Origin: Pezicula radicicola
Lineage: Eukaryota; Ascomycota; Leotiomycetes; Helotiales; Dermateaceae
DNA: 64,000 nt
Direction of reading: 5' to 3'
NCBI GenBank assembly: GCA_003008705.1
Contig: PDUO01000085.1
Coordinates: 67,779-131,778 of the forward strand
How positions within the stretch are numbered: the first letter of the stretch is position 1; every line of letters begins with the position of its first letter. Positions 10,201-22,121 of the stretch are shown one piece after another. The position numbers and the translations under genes were made by a program. Below the pieces are notes generated by a model, which ran no database searches, was not told the DNA's origin, and saw nothing but the letters and a program-made list of their open reading frames with translations.

Positions 10201-13200
10201 AGCCTAGCGCCATACTACTCATTGAACAACAGGACGATTTGGACATCTAGGATTACAAGAGGAAACAATCAGTAGACAAGGGATTGAAAGATATCGTGGC
10301 CGCGCTACTCAAAAAGGAAGCCAAGGTCAACCTCTAGGACTCAAAACAGCGAACAGCGCTGCATTTGGCAGCCATGAATCGCAACGTAGATATCATCAAG
10401 CAATTGCTTAATTCGAAACCCCAACCTCCGATAAACGAATTGGATTTCCTAGGCCGAACAGCCTTACACTAGGCTGTATACCGAGGATTAACCAAAGTAA
10501 TAGCGGCGATGCTGAAAGTACACGCATTCCACTCCACTAGAGACAAGGACGGCCGATCAGCTTTGATCTTGGCAGCGGGAAAGGGGCTTGTGGAAGCCGT
10601 TAGGACACTGCTCCACTACGGATGCGACGCAAAGGCAGAAGGCATGGACAGGAAGACTGCCCTCGACTAGGCGGCGACTAATGGATTCGACCAAGTAGTT
10701 CGCGCGTTGCTCCCTAAGATTGAAGAGCTCCCAAAGAGTCAAGTAGACGAAGCTAAGCAGCAGGCACTAGAGCTGGCAGTAAATGGAGGCCACTTATCTG
10801 TGGCGGTGAGGCTCCATAGTAGCTTCAAGGACCCTGATCTTCAAGCGAAAGCATTACCTAAAATTCTGTTTTCGGCATCTACTACCATCAGAATTCCATC
10901 AGTGGTCGACAGACTCATTAATAGTGTCACTGATCCCAATCAAAAAGATAAGCAGGGCCGAACAGCACTAATGCTAGCAGTCGAGAATGGAAATCGGGAA
11001 CTTACGAGAAAGCTCCTCAAGTTCAATACAGATACCGATTTGCAAGACACAGACGGCAGGACGGCATTGATCATAGCAACCCAGTTCGACGACGAGGACT
11101 TAGTCAAAGAGCTACTTGAGACCGATGTGAATCCAGAGGTCCAAGACAAACAAAAATACACTGCACTACATTATGCTGTTGAACTGGGATACGTTCCGAG
11201 TCTATATCGGCTTCTCCGCGGCAACGCCAACCCCAACATCCCAGATTCCCGCAAACGCACTGCATTACACATAGGAATGGAGAGAATGGAGAGAATGGAG
11301 AGAATAGAGATGATGGAGAGAATGGAGATGGAGAGAATGGAGAGAATAGAGGCAATAAGGAGAGCTCGGTCTAGAACCATCTTTATGTTTGGTAAGAGAT
11401 CGCGGAAGAACGTTTGCTATAAGCTCATAGGATCTGGTGCAAGACCAGATATGAAGGACGTAGAAGGCCAGACTCCGCTGCACTGGGCCATCCGCAAGAA
11501 TCGAGAAGATGTTACAATGGCGCTGCTCAAAAGCTCAAAATCTCTCAACCTAGACATAGACACAGGAGATGCTAAAGGGCGAACTGTACTGCTGCTGGCA
11601 GCTGAGAGAGGATACACTCTTCTAGTGCAGCTTCTGCTGGATTTTGATTTCAAGGCAAATGCTCCAGACAAAGCCGGACAAACACCGCTGCTGCTGGCAG
11701 CGGCGAGAGGAAATCATAGATCAGTCCGTGCGCTTCTGGAGAAAGAAGCGGATCCGAATCTTTCTGATCTTCAAGGGTGTACGGCTTTATCACAAGCAGC
11801 GCAGAATAACTGTGCAAATGTTGTGGAAATTCTCCTTGCTACAAAGAGAGCAAAACTCAACCTAGATGCCCGAGACGCTATCAGTCGGACGGCGCAGCTG
11901 AGAATGGGCATGAAAAAGTTGTGAAAATTCTGCTTGCCACCGAGAATGTAGAACTAAGCCTAGATGCTCGAGACGATATGGGTCGGACGGCGCTGCTGCT
12001 CGCAGCTGAGAATGGTCATGAAGAAGTTGTGAAAATTCTGCGCCATAAAGCCAACTCAACTATTGAGGACTATGACGGAAAGAAGGCGTGGCAAAAAGCT
12101 ATGGATAAAGGGTACGTATCCATAGTGCGTAGTCTGCTTTCTGAGCCTGATACCCCTATTTAAGACAGGGAAGCCGTTAGCGAAGTATTGCTATTGGCAT
12201 CCAGGAAAGGTTGGATCATACTGGTCGAGGTCCTACTCGGAAAAGAAGCAGATGTGACTCTCCAGAGCAGAGAAGGGTGGACATCGTTGTACATGGCTGC
12301 CATGAGTGGACATCAAGAGGTGGTAAAGATGCTGCTCAAGAAGGGTATTAGTATCATTAAAGATGGCAAAAAGCGTACGGCTCTAATACTAGCCACTGAA
12401 CACGGATTCGAGTCGATTGTGAGTCTCCTACTCGAAATAAAGGAGGTTAAGACCGATATCAACGGTTGGATGGGCCAAGAAGCGCTATTATTTGCAGCCG
12501 AGAAAGGTTACGCTGGGATTGTCAAGCTGCTCCTCGAGAACAGCGCAAATTGCAAAGCAGTCGACTTGGCAGGGAGAACGGCGGTGACGTTAGCCGCAGC
12601 AAACGGAAACAAGGTTATAGTCGAGCTGCTGCTAAAACAAAAGCAAATTCGACCGCCAAGGACATCCACAAGAGGACGGCTCTGCACCACAGCCTGGGGA
12701 GGCTATGAAGACGTGGTAGAGATTCTGCTGGAACACGAAGTTGACTTCAGCGCTTTGGACAACCGCGGCCAGTCGGCTCTACATCTGGCGGCGGAGCGGG
12801 CGTCAAAAGAAGTTACTAAACGACTGCTCGAGAAGAAAGCCAATGTAAACGTGAAGTCCAAGGATGGCCAAACGGTGCTGCAGCGTGCGGCCTGGGGAGG
12901 CTCCTGCGAGGTAGTTATATTGCTTCGTAAAAACGGTGTTAATCCCTTTATCTACGACAATTCGGAGAATAAACCGTGGTAGGTTACGGCAGAGAAGGGG
13001 TACGAGTCAATAGTGAAGGCGCTTCTAGACGAAGAGGAGAGTGTCTATAATAAGTGCATTTTAATAAAAAAGGGGCTTATCTTTGCTGCCTAGATGGGAT
13101 ATACAGCCATTATATACTCGCCACTGGAGAAAGGGGCGGAAGCCGCCGTGAAGGATGAGGACGGTCTTACACCACTACATTGGGCCACGGCGCGTAGCGA

Positions 13201-14590
13201 CAAGGCACTGGTGCAACTGCTTTTAGAGAAAGCAGGCGGGTCGATTAACACGCTAGACCATCAGCAGCAGACACCTCTCTGCCTTGGCGTCCTGAAAGAC
13301 GGGGCGACAGTAGTGGAGATGCTGCTTCAGAGTGGTGCCGATGCCAACATCACTGACAAGATGGGACAAATGGCACTACACCACGCAGCTTATAATGGTA
13401 ACTGGGAAATCGTGCAGATCCTGGTTAAATACAAAGCCGATCCATATGCCCACGACGACCTGAGGAAGAAAGCTTGGCAGCTCGCGGCCGAAGCCCGCCA
13501 TCACCAGATCGTCCGCTTGCTGTTGGAGAAGGAGGTCGACCTGAACTCCCAGAGTCAAAAGAGAGAGAAGTTGTTCCTACAAATGGTCGAGAAAGGCCTG
13601 GTGCCAATGGTCCAATTGCTCCTCGACAAGGGCGTGAACAAGGATGCGAAAGATATACTTGGAAGGGTAGCAATCGGTCTAGCCGCGGAGCACGGCAAAG
13701 ACGAGGTCGTCAGGCTGCTGCTCTCGAAGGGCGCAGACCCAGGTATTCCGGATTCGAGGGGGCAGACACCGCTCCTGTGGGCCGCAAAAGCCGGAAATAC
13801 CAAAATCATCAGCTCGCTTCTGGACAAGGTCACCAGTGAGTTCTCTAATAAAACCCGCACAGAGTCTTCTAGAAATGAGGATAATGCTGTACCCGATGGT
13901 ACTATGGCGAACTCAACAGAGAAGGCCAGCTACAAGTCGGATATAGTAAACTACGTCGACTCCGAGGGCCGAACGGCGCTATTGATAGCTGTTGAGAAAG
14001 AACACGAATATACTGCGGAACTCTTGCTCGACAAGGGTTTCCCGGACATTGACGTCAACGTTCAAGACATGGCGGACAGGACGGCACTACAGTTGGCAGC
14101 AGAGAGAGGTAATCGAAATTTGGTCCAACTATTATTAGATAGGGGGGCTAAACAGGATCTTAAAGACAAGCTGGGATGGACAGTACTACTCCTGGCTACC
14201 GAGAAGGGAAAGAATTCTGTGGTCAAGACTTTGCTCAACGACACATCAGATTTTATTAATATGCCAGGTTTGCAAGGACGAACGGCTTTACAGGTGGCCA
14301 GTGAACGAGGAAACAAGGATATGATCGAAGTGCTACTGGCAAAGGGAGCGGACGCAAACCTTGCAGACCATCTGGGGCGCACGGCGCTGTTGTTTACAGC
14401 CGAGAATAGCGACAAGGAGGTCGTTAATCTCCTACTGAAGAATAGAGCAGAGCAGAAATGCGAAGACTTGGCTAAGAGAACCCCCCTTCTCGTCGCCGTC
14501 GCAAATAGAGACAAGGCAGTAGTGCAGACTCTTCTCGACCATGGCAACGCTGACTTGAATGTCAAGGATTTGAATATTAATCTACTTTAG
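7255..14590 (+). pseudogene. HET-domain / ankyrin-repeat protein, giant pseudogene
   Basis: An ATG at 7255 opens a frame that continues, across stops, into a HET (heterokaryon incompatibility) domain. Landmarks are YLIFPL near 7620, CWWDTISIP near 7840, ARGKVLNNMY, TRIILVYDLYLRKWE, and SRGWTALELAKSHKVK near 8020. A linker follows, then a long ankyrin array from about 9260 to the end, with dozens of TALxLAAExGxxxxVxxLL units. HET proteins act in fungal non-self recognition and cell death; ankyrin repeats would bind partners. The left part (7255-10700) carries at least 20 in-frame stops, almost all TAG, plus indels including a lost base in the C-run near 8564. The right part (10707-14590) is nearly open: a 10-bp deletion near 11897, a frame-shifted patch at 12635-12695, and stops near 12162, 12980 and 13092. 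The 3' end is cut off by the AT-rich block at about 14575. The original length was at least 2,440 codons. Confidence 0.85.
11274..11352 (+). repeat. GA-rich microsatellite inside the ankyrin ORF
   Basis: A run of imperfect (ATGGAGAGA)n units encodes repeated M-E-R-(M/I) residues in the middle of an ankyrin repeat of the HET-ANK pseudogene. It replaces the expected LAAExG-type helix residues, keeps the frame open, and is followed by a short unrelated stretch before ankyrin repeats resume near 11410. It looks like a local slippage expansion. Confidence 0.85.
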
Positions 14591-15805
14591 TATATATAAA
14601 AGTATATAGAAGGAAAGAAAAAAAGTACTCCTCTTTTATATTATATATAAGTATAAAGATAAAGATATTATTAAAGTAAAATAATAATAAAGGTTTAAGA
14701 GAGAGTCTTTAGAGATTAATTAGAAGAAAGAGAGAAGAAGAGATACTTATTTATTATTATTAATAAGGAAGATAAGATTATTATAAGTTAAAATTTAGTA
14801 TAAATATAAATATTTATTAAACTTAGAGTTATAAAATAATATTAGTTTATTTTATAAGATTATAAAAGAGAAGAGATAAATCTTACTAGTATATAATTTA
14901 TTAATAATAAAAGAAGTTATTAATCTTAGATAAAGTTATTAATAAAAAGAAAGATTTAAATTAAAGATTAATCTATAATTAAAGATAATAATAAAAGAAA
15001 AAAGAAAAAGATTATTTATTAAAGAAAGTAAAGAGTTTATATAAGTTTAAAACTTTAAAATTAAAAATAAAGTTATAAATATAATTCTTAAAAAAAGTTA
15101 AATTTTAAACTAAAGTTAATAATAAGATAAATAACTTTAAAGAAATCTTATTATATTAAATTAATTTAGTTTTTAATTAATATTCTTTAAAAATAAAAAA
15201 ATAAAAAACTTTCTTTTATTAAATAATTTATTAATAATATTATTAATAAAATAATTATTAAAATTAATTTAAAAGAGATTATTAAAATTAAAAGAAGAAG
15301 TAAAAAGTAATTACTTTAAAAGATTATTATATAAGTAATAAATATTATATAGAATATATTAAACTATTAATAAAACTACTCTTTATTTTAATATTATAAT
15401 CTATTATTATTACTCTTTTATATATTTATTTTATTTTTAAATTTTATATTTAATTTTCTTTAGAATTTAAAAAAACTAAAACTATTTAAAAATAAATAAT
15501 TAAAAAAAAATTTATTATATTAAAGTAAGTTTTATTTTTAATTAAATAATTAAACTTAACTTAAATTATTATATAAAAGTTTAAATAAGAAATTTTAAAA
15601 ATTATAATAATTTAATATTATTTTATATTTATCTTATTTTTAATAATATTAATAATTTTAATTATATTATATAATTATATTATATATTTATTTATTATCT
15701 TATATTATAGTCTTTACTCTATATTTTATATTTTTATATATATAATCTAAAAATTTACCCTTCTATAGTACTATTATATTATAAGTAATAGAGAAGTTTT
15801 AAATA
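14591..15805. repeat. Extremely AT-rich, RIP-saturated block (left part)
   Basis: The sequence changes abruptly at about 14575 from gene-like to almost pure A/T, with long runs of TTA, TAA and AAGA and no ORF. It resumes on the far side of the retrotransposon (21900-22060), so the LTR element sits inside what was one block. Such composition is typical of exhaustively RIP-mutated repeats. The original identity is lost. Confidence 0.7.
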
Positions 15806-15810
15806 AACTT

Positions 15811-16024
15811 TGTGACGATCTATACTTGGGCTATAGCTACATGAGTTATAGAGGTGGAAAATATATAGAATTCTAGACTAGGGAGAGAAGAGAGCTTAAG
15901 TGAAGCTTAACTATATATACGAAGTGATATTATATAACGGTTCTTAGTGGCTTCTAGCTTGGAATAATAATCTTCTATTTAATTGGGTTACTCTGGGAAT
16001 AGGTATATCGTTAGAACCATTATA
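15811..16024 (-). repeat. 3' LTR of the chromovirus
   Basis: A 214-bp long terminal repeat; the left end as drawn is the 3' end of the minus-strand element. It starts TGTGACG and ends CCATTATA. The original termini were probably TG..CA-type inverted ends, now altered by transitions. It aligns end to end without gaps to the copy at 21681-21894, with about 17 differences, all transitions. Confidence 0.92.
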
Positions 16025-16040
16025 TTACCCCCTCCTCCTG
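16025..16040 (-). promoter_or_regulatory. Polypurine tract (plus-strand primer site)
   Basis: On the element's coding strand the sequence directly upstream of the 3' LTR is CAGGAGGAGGGGGTAA, a purine-rich tract in exactly the position of the plus-strand priming site of reverse transcription. Confidence 0.8.
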
Positions 16041-16049
16041 AAAAAGCTC

Positions 16050-19000
16050 GCCCTCGAGTATATTTCCATAGGTCTATCATTGTCCAATTCATTGTAATTA
16101 TCTATACCATCATTATAGTGTTGTATCTATTTAAGGAGTTATCGTAGAGGTCCAGGGAGGTTAGGGTTATCAAGGTAGAACTTTCGGAGTATATAGGGAC
16201 TATATTTTAAGTTAGATACAGGGTACTATTCGGGATCCTTATTAAAACTAGTCTATTGGATATAGTAGAGTAGACTATTATATAGTTTCTTGACTACAAG
16301 GATCTTTTTGACTTCCTATTCGTCGTCGTTTATAATAATAATACTTAATGGCTCTTCTAGTTCTTGGCCGGGTAGTGGGTTATTAGTAGCTTTATATAGC
16401 TTATCCAGCGAGAATACTAGGTAGATATTCATAGATCATGGTAGGTCGATTCTATAACTATTTCCTTCCTGGGCTAGTACTAGGTATAGGCTAGCCATTT
16501 AGTAGTCTAACTTTCGACTAGGTCTCTATATCTTCTAGTTCTATATTATAATCTATACTTTATCCTTTACTTTCTAGTCTATTAGTTGTCGGTATTGGTT
16601 TACGTTATATTATTTCTTTTCTTACGAGACCTATAGGATCTCTTTTACCTTTTCCTAGGTATTATATATTCTCTTTATAATATTTTAAGCTTCTACGATA
16701 TTTAGATATTCTTTTACCGTCGTTGGTTCTTCTAGTTAATTCTAATCAAAAGATATCCGAGGCGGATATCCATTAAGTAGTTTAAAGGGGGATATTCCAA
16801 GGCTTTTATATAGTAGGACTAGTTGGGTATAATCTATGATCAGGAGTAGTTCTAACTAGTTGTCTTGGTAGTAGCTTATATAGGGTCGGAGTCGTTGGTC
16901 AATATACTGGTTTATGATTTTAGTCTATCTATCTATCTATATATAGTAGGTAGTCGAAAGCTTGATCTTTATATCTAAGATTCTATAGAATTTATTCTAG
17001 AAGTCTGATATGAATTAGGGTCCTTGGTCTGAAATGATCGATATTGGAGTACCCTTGTATTAGTATATATTCGAAATATATAGCTAGGTAAGTTCCCGGG
17101 TATTCATGGTCTTATAATATAGTACTAATATAGTTTATTTACTGAAGCAATCGATTACTATAAGGATATTATCAAAACCATACTTATCTTTCGGGAAGGA
17201 CTTAAAGTCTATAGTAATATATTACCAGGGCCTTTCAGGGATCGGTAATAGGTTCAAGAAACTAGGGGTCTTATCTTAGGGGTTATAGGATCTCCTGTAT
17301 ATATAGTAGTTATTAATATATCTCTTTATATCTGAGACTATTCCTTTCTAGTAGTACTATATAGTAAGAAGGGTTATTATCTTCTTTAGGCTTGGGTATA
17401 CTATTGATACTTAGTTATAAGATTCCTGAATTAAATATATTCTTAGGGGGAAAGGTTGATTTAACCTACTGGGCGGGGAATATAGCTTATCTGGTACTAC
17501 TAAGTACCTTCTTTAAAATAGTAATCTATTGTCTATGGTCCAATCCTGGTTACCTCTTTCGGCTCTCTTTCTTTCCTTAGTAAGGGTTAGGCTATCTCTG
17601 TTTATAGATAAGATTTAGTCTATAATATCGATAGGGGACTCTATAGGGGCGAGGTCTTTGAATTCTTTGAATTTATATAGAGTTATATTATTTAGTATCT
17701 ATAGGTTAAGTTGATCTAGTATAAGTAATATCTAGGTTTAGTACTTACTTTTAATAATTTCTTGAGGACTAATATCTTATTCTCTATATATTAGGGTATC
17801 GGTATATTTATTCTTCTTACTGGGTTAGTATATAATCGTGAAGAAGAATTTAAACAAGAATTCTACCTATTAGGCTTATTATAAGTTTAATTACTTAGTT
17901 GATATAAAGTATTCTAGGGCCTTATGATCCATGATAATTTGAATTCAATATAGGGATCCTATGGTTTCGGCCCTCTAGTGAGAGAGAGACTTAATAATAG
18001 CTAGTATTTCCTTATTATATATCTAGTAGTTTAGTTCTACCAGGGCTATTATTTTTAAGAAGTAGGCTACTAGGTACTAATCATTATTAGATTATTTCTA
18101 GGATAGTATACTAGCTACTACCCTATTAGAGGTATTGGTTTCAATTATAGTTTCGAGTCTAGGGTTATAGTAGTATAATACAGGGGTATTCATTAAGGTG
18201 TCTTTTAGTCTTCGGAAGGTATTCTTATAGTTCTAGTTAAAATCAAAGGAGATTCCTTTTCTAGTTAACTTAGTCAATGGTCTTGTAACTAAACTATAGT
18301 CCTTAATGAATCGTTAGTAGAAATTATAGAAACCAAGGAAGGATTATACAGCTCTCATGGTTTAGGGTACCTTCTAATCTTTTATAACCTTTACTTTCTC
18401 AGGGTTAACCTCGATACTAGTTATACTAATGATAAATCTAAGGTATTTTATCTAGGTTATATTGAACTTATATTTCTTGATATCGGCTTGGAGGCTAGCT
18501 TCTTATAGTTGTTTAAGTACTTTATATATATATACTATATATTCTAGAGGATCTTCTGAGTAAATCAAGATATTGTCTAAGTAGGTAGTATAGAAGTTAT
18601 CGAGGTAGTTAAATAAGATATTGTTTATATAATACTAGTATATAGTAGGTTTATTTATTAATCTAAATAGTAGTACTTTATACTTAAATACTCTATAGTA
18701 GGTATAGAAGGTAGTTAATTCTTTAGAGTTAGGATAAATTTGAATTTAGTAGAATACTTATTGAATATCAAGCTTAGTAAAAATCTTAGCCTTATTGATT
18801 TAGGCTAAAGTTTCATTGATTAGAGGTAATAGGTACTAGTCCTTCTAGGTAATTATATTCAATTTTTGAAAGTTGATACAGAAACGAAGTCTACTATCTA
18901 GTTTATGAATAAATAGTACGGGAGACGTAAAGGGGGCCTGGCTTAGGGCTATAAAGCCTTTTGCTATGTTTTCTTCTAAGTAAACCTTTATAGCCTCAAG

Positions 19001-20000
19001 CTTAGTAGTAGTTATATTATATAGTAGACTGAATCCTAGGGTATTTTCTGATTCTAGTTTAATTTTAAAGTTAATGTTATAGTATAGCAGGAGTATATTA
19101 GAAGCAGCCTTAGAGAAGATATCTTTATATATCCTATATTTATCCAGGAGGTTCTTCTTTACTAGATGTTTATCTTCCTTAAGGTCTTCCTTGGCCTTAT
19201 AGTCTTTAAGGTAGTNGTTGATTTTATAAATACTAGTAATAAATAAGGAGTCTTTCTTCCTTTTAGTATAAAGGGTATAGGTAAGAGTACTGATTTCAGT
19301 AATATCGATAGAGATTAGTTTATAGGCCTCTTCTTATTTACTGTTATTATCCGATATATCTATTCCTTCTAGGTAGTATATACTATGAAGTTCATATTCT
19401 ATAGTTCTTATATTATTATGAATATCTTATTTATAGGTTCTTTTTCTAAGGGAGGGGATCTAGTAAGTTCTTTTTCTTTTAATAGTCGGTAGTAGTTATA
19501 CTACTTGGCTATTTCCCTTACTAGGTAGGTTAACTGGTTCTCTATACTTCGGTTCTATGGTATTTCCCTAGGTAGCTATAGGAAATAGTTCCTTATACTT
19601 TAGTATCTTCTAGGGCCGGGAACTAGTATATCCTACTTTTCTTTAAGTATCCTCGATTATAAATAACTTTTCCCTATAGTCTATATCCTTCTGGAAGAGT
19701 AGGTCTAGTTGATACTTCTCGTTGTTGATTTATTCTAGATCTATCTATATCTCTTGGGTAAAGTATAGTATTGGTGGTATATCTAATAGCTATTCCAGGG
19801 CTTGGTTAGTTATTTATAGGTTGATTCCGAAGTAGGATAACTATTTCCTTCCAAGGATTAAGTTATATTTTCCGAGGTTGAGTATATAGAAGGGTATACT
19901 ATATAGTTATCTCCTATCTATATATAAGATTAGTTGGATAAAGTATATAATAGGTTTTCTAGGTTTTCTATTATAACCTCTTACTTAGAATAACAAGGGG
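16050..20000 (-). pseudogene. Chromovirus pol (RT, RNase H, integrase, chromodomain), dead
   Basis: Reading the minus strand through stops shows several domains. Reverse transcriptase is at about 18300-19030, with YLDNILIYS near 18580 where family members have an aspartate pair. The RNase H region follows at about 17650-18250. Integrase lies at about 16700-17380, with YYWKGIVSDIKRYI in the zinc-binding part, then IDFKSFPKDKYGFDNILIVID and GTPISIISD in the catalytic core. A C-terminal chromodomain lies at about 16160-16330, with an aromatic cage region and a following S.YSPYILRKFYLDNP-like tail. Nearly every line has TAG or TAA codons, and catalytic Asp, Trp and Gln codons are hit by transitions. 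The protease boundary is not resolved. Chromodomains in this position direct integration to heterochromatin in related elements. Confidence 0.85.
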
Positions 20001-20199
20001 AGTTCTTCTAGTTCAATTTTATAGAATCGTTATAGTTTCTTAAGGTATTGGGAGTCTATAAAGAGATACCCATTTACTCTAGTATTATATAGAGTATTAG
20101 TTAAGAAAGTAATTCTATTATATACTAATATATAGGGAATAGTAAAAGCCTATCTACCTATCAATTATCTTAAGTTAATTTTATATAATACTTTATATC

Positions 20200-21650
20200 C
20201 TAGAGGGGAGTCTTTCTCTAGGACTCTTCATTTCCTGATTCATTGACTTCATTTAAGCTTACTTTCTTATATAGGTAAGCTCTAGCTATATATCCGGTCT
20301 CCTTATAGATAAAGTACCTACCTTTATTCGAGAGTTTCTGTTTCTTAGTATCCTTATAGGTAGGGCGTAGGTAAGTACTAGTATTATATTCTCGATCTAG
20401 AATAGTAGTAGTTCCTAGGCTACCCAGGGTCATTATTTTCTTACTAGTAGGCCTTCGCTAGCTACTAGTACCTTCTAGTTTCTTGGTTCCGGGATCTTTC
20501 TTTACTTCCCTACTATAGAAATATTTCTTATAAGTATCTACCAAGTATAATACCTTATCAATGGTAATATAGTATTTGGCTAGACTCTTATAGTCTATAA
20601 GTAAGGGGTACAAGGGTATTATTGAATAGGTAAGGTCGGTGGTTATTTATTCTATAATTATAGGTCGGAGCTTACTTTCATAGATCTAGGTAAGTCCAGT
20701 AAGTCTTATAAAGTTAGAGTAGAATTTAGTGAAGGTCTTATCCTTCTATATATATTACTTCCGGAATTTATAATAAGTATCCTCTATAGTATCCTCATTA
20801 TTATAAATACTAGCGAGGTACTCTAGTATCTCTTCTATATCCTTAAAGAGTTGGTTCTTATCAGCCTTTAATCTATACTTAGAAAGTAAGTAGCCTTGGG
20901 CTTTTAGAGTAGTATAGTTGAAGATATAGAGTATATAGGTATCCTTGTTCAAGAAATGGTCTTGGTTTATCTTAAGCTTTCCTTTAACTTAGATTCTCCA
21001 TAAATCAAAGGAAGGGTTTAAGCTATCCAAGAATATAGGTAGATCTAGGAGAGCTTAGGTTCTATGGTTTAGGTATCCTTCTACCTCGATAGAGGGAATA
21101 ACTACTCCTATAGATATTTAGTATACTATAGTTAAGGCCTTGACTAACTCTATAATAAGGCTATTCTAGTTATTTAGTTCTAGTTTAAGTAAAGGTCTAG
21201 ACCTATCCCGGGCTTGGGCTTCTACCTTAGCCTCAAGTAATAGTTGAGCTAGTTCCGAGTTCTCTTGATATAACTATTCGATTTCTATATCTAGTTCTAT
21301 ACTAGGTTCTAGGTCCCCTACTAGGGTAGTCCAGGAAGTAGACGATACCGATGGTTCAGCTATAGTACTAGTGGCTTCCTTTCCTTTTTAAGGCGGAGCT
21401 ATAGTTTTAGTTATATAGGTCCCTTGGGTTGTAGTTTCAGAGGTTCTTTCTTTTTATAGTTAAATAGACGTCTAGGTCTTTTAGGAGTCTAAGGTTCAGG
21501 TTCTAGTTTTCTAGTCTTATAGTTCTTTCCTGAAGTAATTCGGAGTTTCGAGTTCTGGTTCTAGGGTTCTATTCTATACCTATATATATCAAGGTAGTTA
21601 TAGTTCTGATTCGAGTTCTAGCTCTTTTGTTCAGGATATTATATTTCCTT
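20200..21650 (-). pseudogene. Chromovirus gag with degraded zinc knuckle
   Basis: The minus-strand segment at 20755-20952 reads like a retrotransposon Gag capsid core (DKNQLFKDIEEILEYLASIY). The segment at 20218-20433 holds a CCHC-type zinc knuckle in which the cysteines now read as Phe or Tyr (RYFIYKETGYIARAYLYK), the change expected from G-to-A on the coding strand. The N-terminal part up to the primer site is full of stops. Confidence 0.75.
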
Positions 21651-21660
21651 CCTAGGAGTA

Positions 21661-21680
21661 GTTCAGCGAGTCTAGAATAA
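21661..21680 (-). other. Primer-binding site region, possibly self-priming
   Basis: The 20 bases directly downstream of the 5' LTR (on the minus strand) are where the minus-strand primer anneals. I see no match to the common initiator-Met tRNA primer site. Ten of these bases (21669-21678, AGTCTAGAAT on the plus strand) are the exact reverse complement of 21740-21749 (ATTCTAGACT) inside the LTR. That is the arrangement expected if the 5' end of the element's own RNA primes synthesis, as in Tf1/sushi chromoviruses. Confidence 0.45.
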
Positions 21681-21894
21681 TGTAATAATCTATACTTGGG
21701 CTATAGCTATATAAGTTATAGAGGTGGAAAATATATAGAATTCTAGACTAGGGAGAGAAGAGAGCTTAAGTGAAGCTTGACTATATACACGAAGTGATAT
21801 TATATAATGGTTCTTAGCGGCTTCTGGCTTAGAATAATAATCTTCTATTTAACTAGGTTACTCTGGGAATGGGTACATCGTCAGAACCGTTATA
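21681..21894 (-). repeat. 5' LTR of the chromovirus
   Basis: The second 214-bp LTR, 5' for the minus-strand element. It runs from TGTAATA to CCGTTATA and is followed by the target duplication AACTT. It carries the promoter of the element in principle. Differences from the other LTR are transitions in both directions of assignment, showing that both copies were mutated after insertion. Confidence 0.92.
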
Positions 21895-21899
21895 AACTT

Positions 21900-22060
21900 A
21901 ATATTAAATAAATACTCTCTCTTTAACTCTATATAGACTATATTAAATTAGGCTAGTATAGACTTATTTAAGAGCTCTAATTTAAGTAATTTAAATATTA
22001 TATTACTTCTATTTAAATCTATTTTATTTCTATTAATATTAATTTTAAAAGAAGTACTTA
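21900..22060. repeat. AT-rich RIP-saturated block (right part)
   Basis: A short continuation of the block at 14591-15805 on the other side of the retrotransposon. Composition normalises at about 22065. Confidence 0.6.
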
Positions 22061-22121
22061 CTAAGCGAAAAACGGTCACGTGACGCCACTTTGGTACCAC
22101 GCTAGGATTGGTACCACTGTA

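Larger units (their letters stand above)
15811..21894 (-). mobile_element. Ty3/gypsy chromovirus LTR retrotransposon, full length, RIP-degraded
   Basis: A 6,084-bp element bounded by two 214-bp LTRs and flanked by a 5-bp target duplication AACTT (15806-15810 and 21895-21899). Domain order on the minus strand is gag with zinc knuckle, reverse transcriptase, RNase H region, integrase, chromodomain, polypurine tract, 3' LTR, which is the Ty3/gypsy chromovirus order. All frames are destroyed by stops and altered active-site codons. One ambiguous base (n) is present at 19216. The insertion interrupts an AT-rich block. Confidence 0.92.

Noticed and set aside
13474..13839. Plus-strand 121-codon ORF
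   Set aside because: Out-of-frame shadow of the ankyrin array; composition is low-complexity Arg/Gly/Glu.
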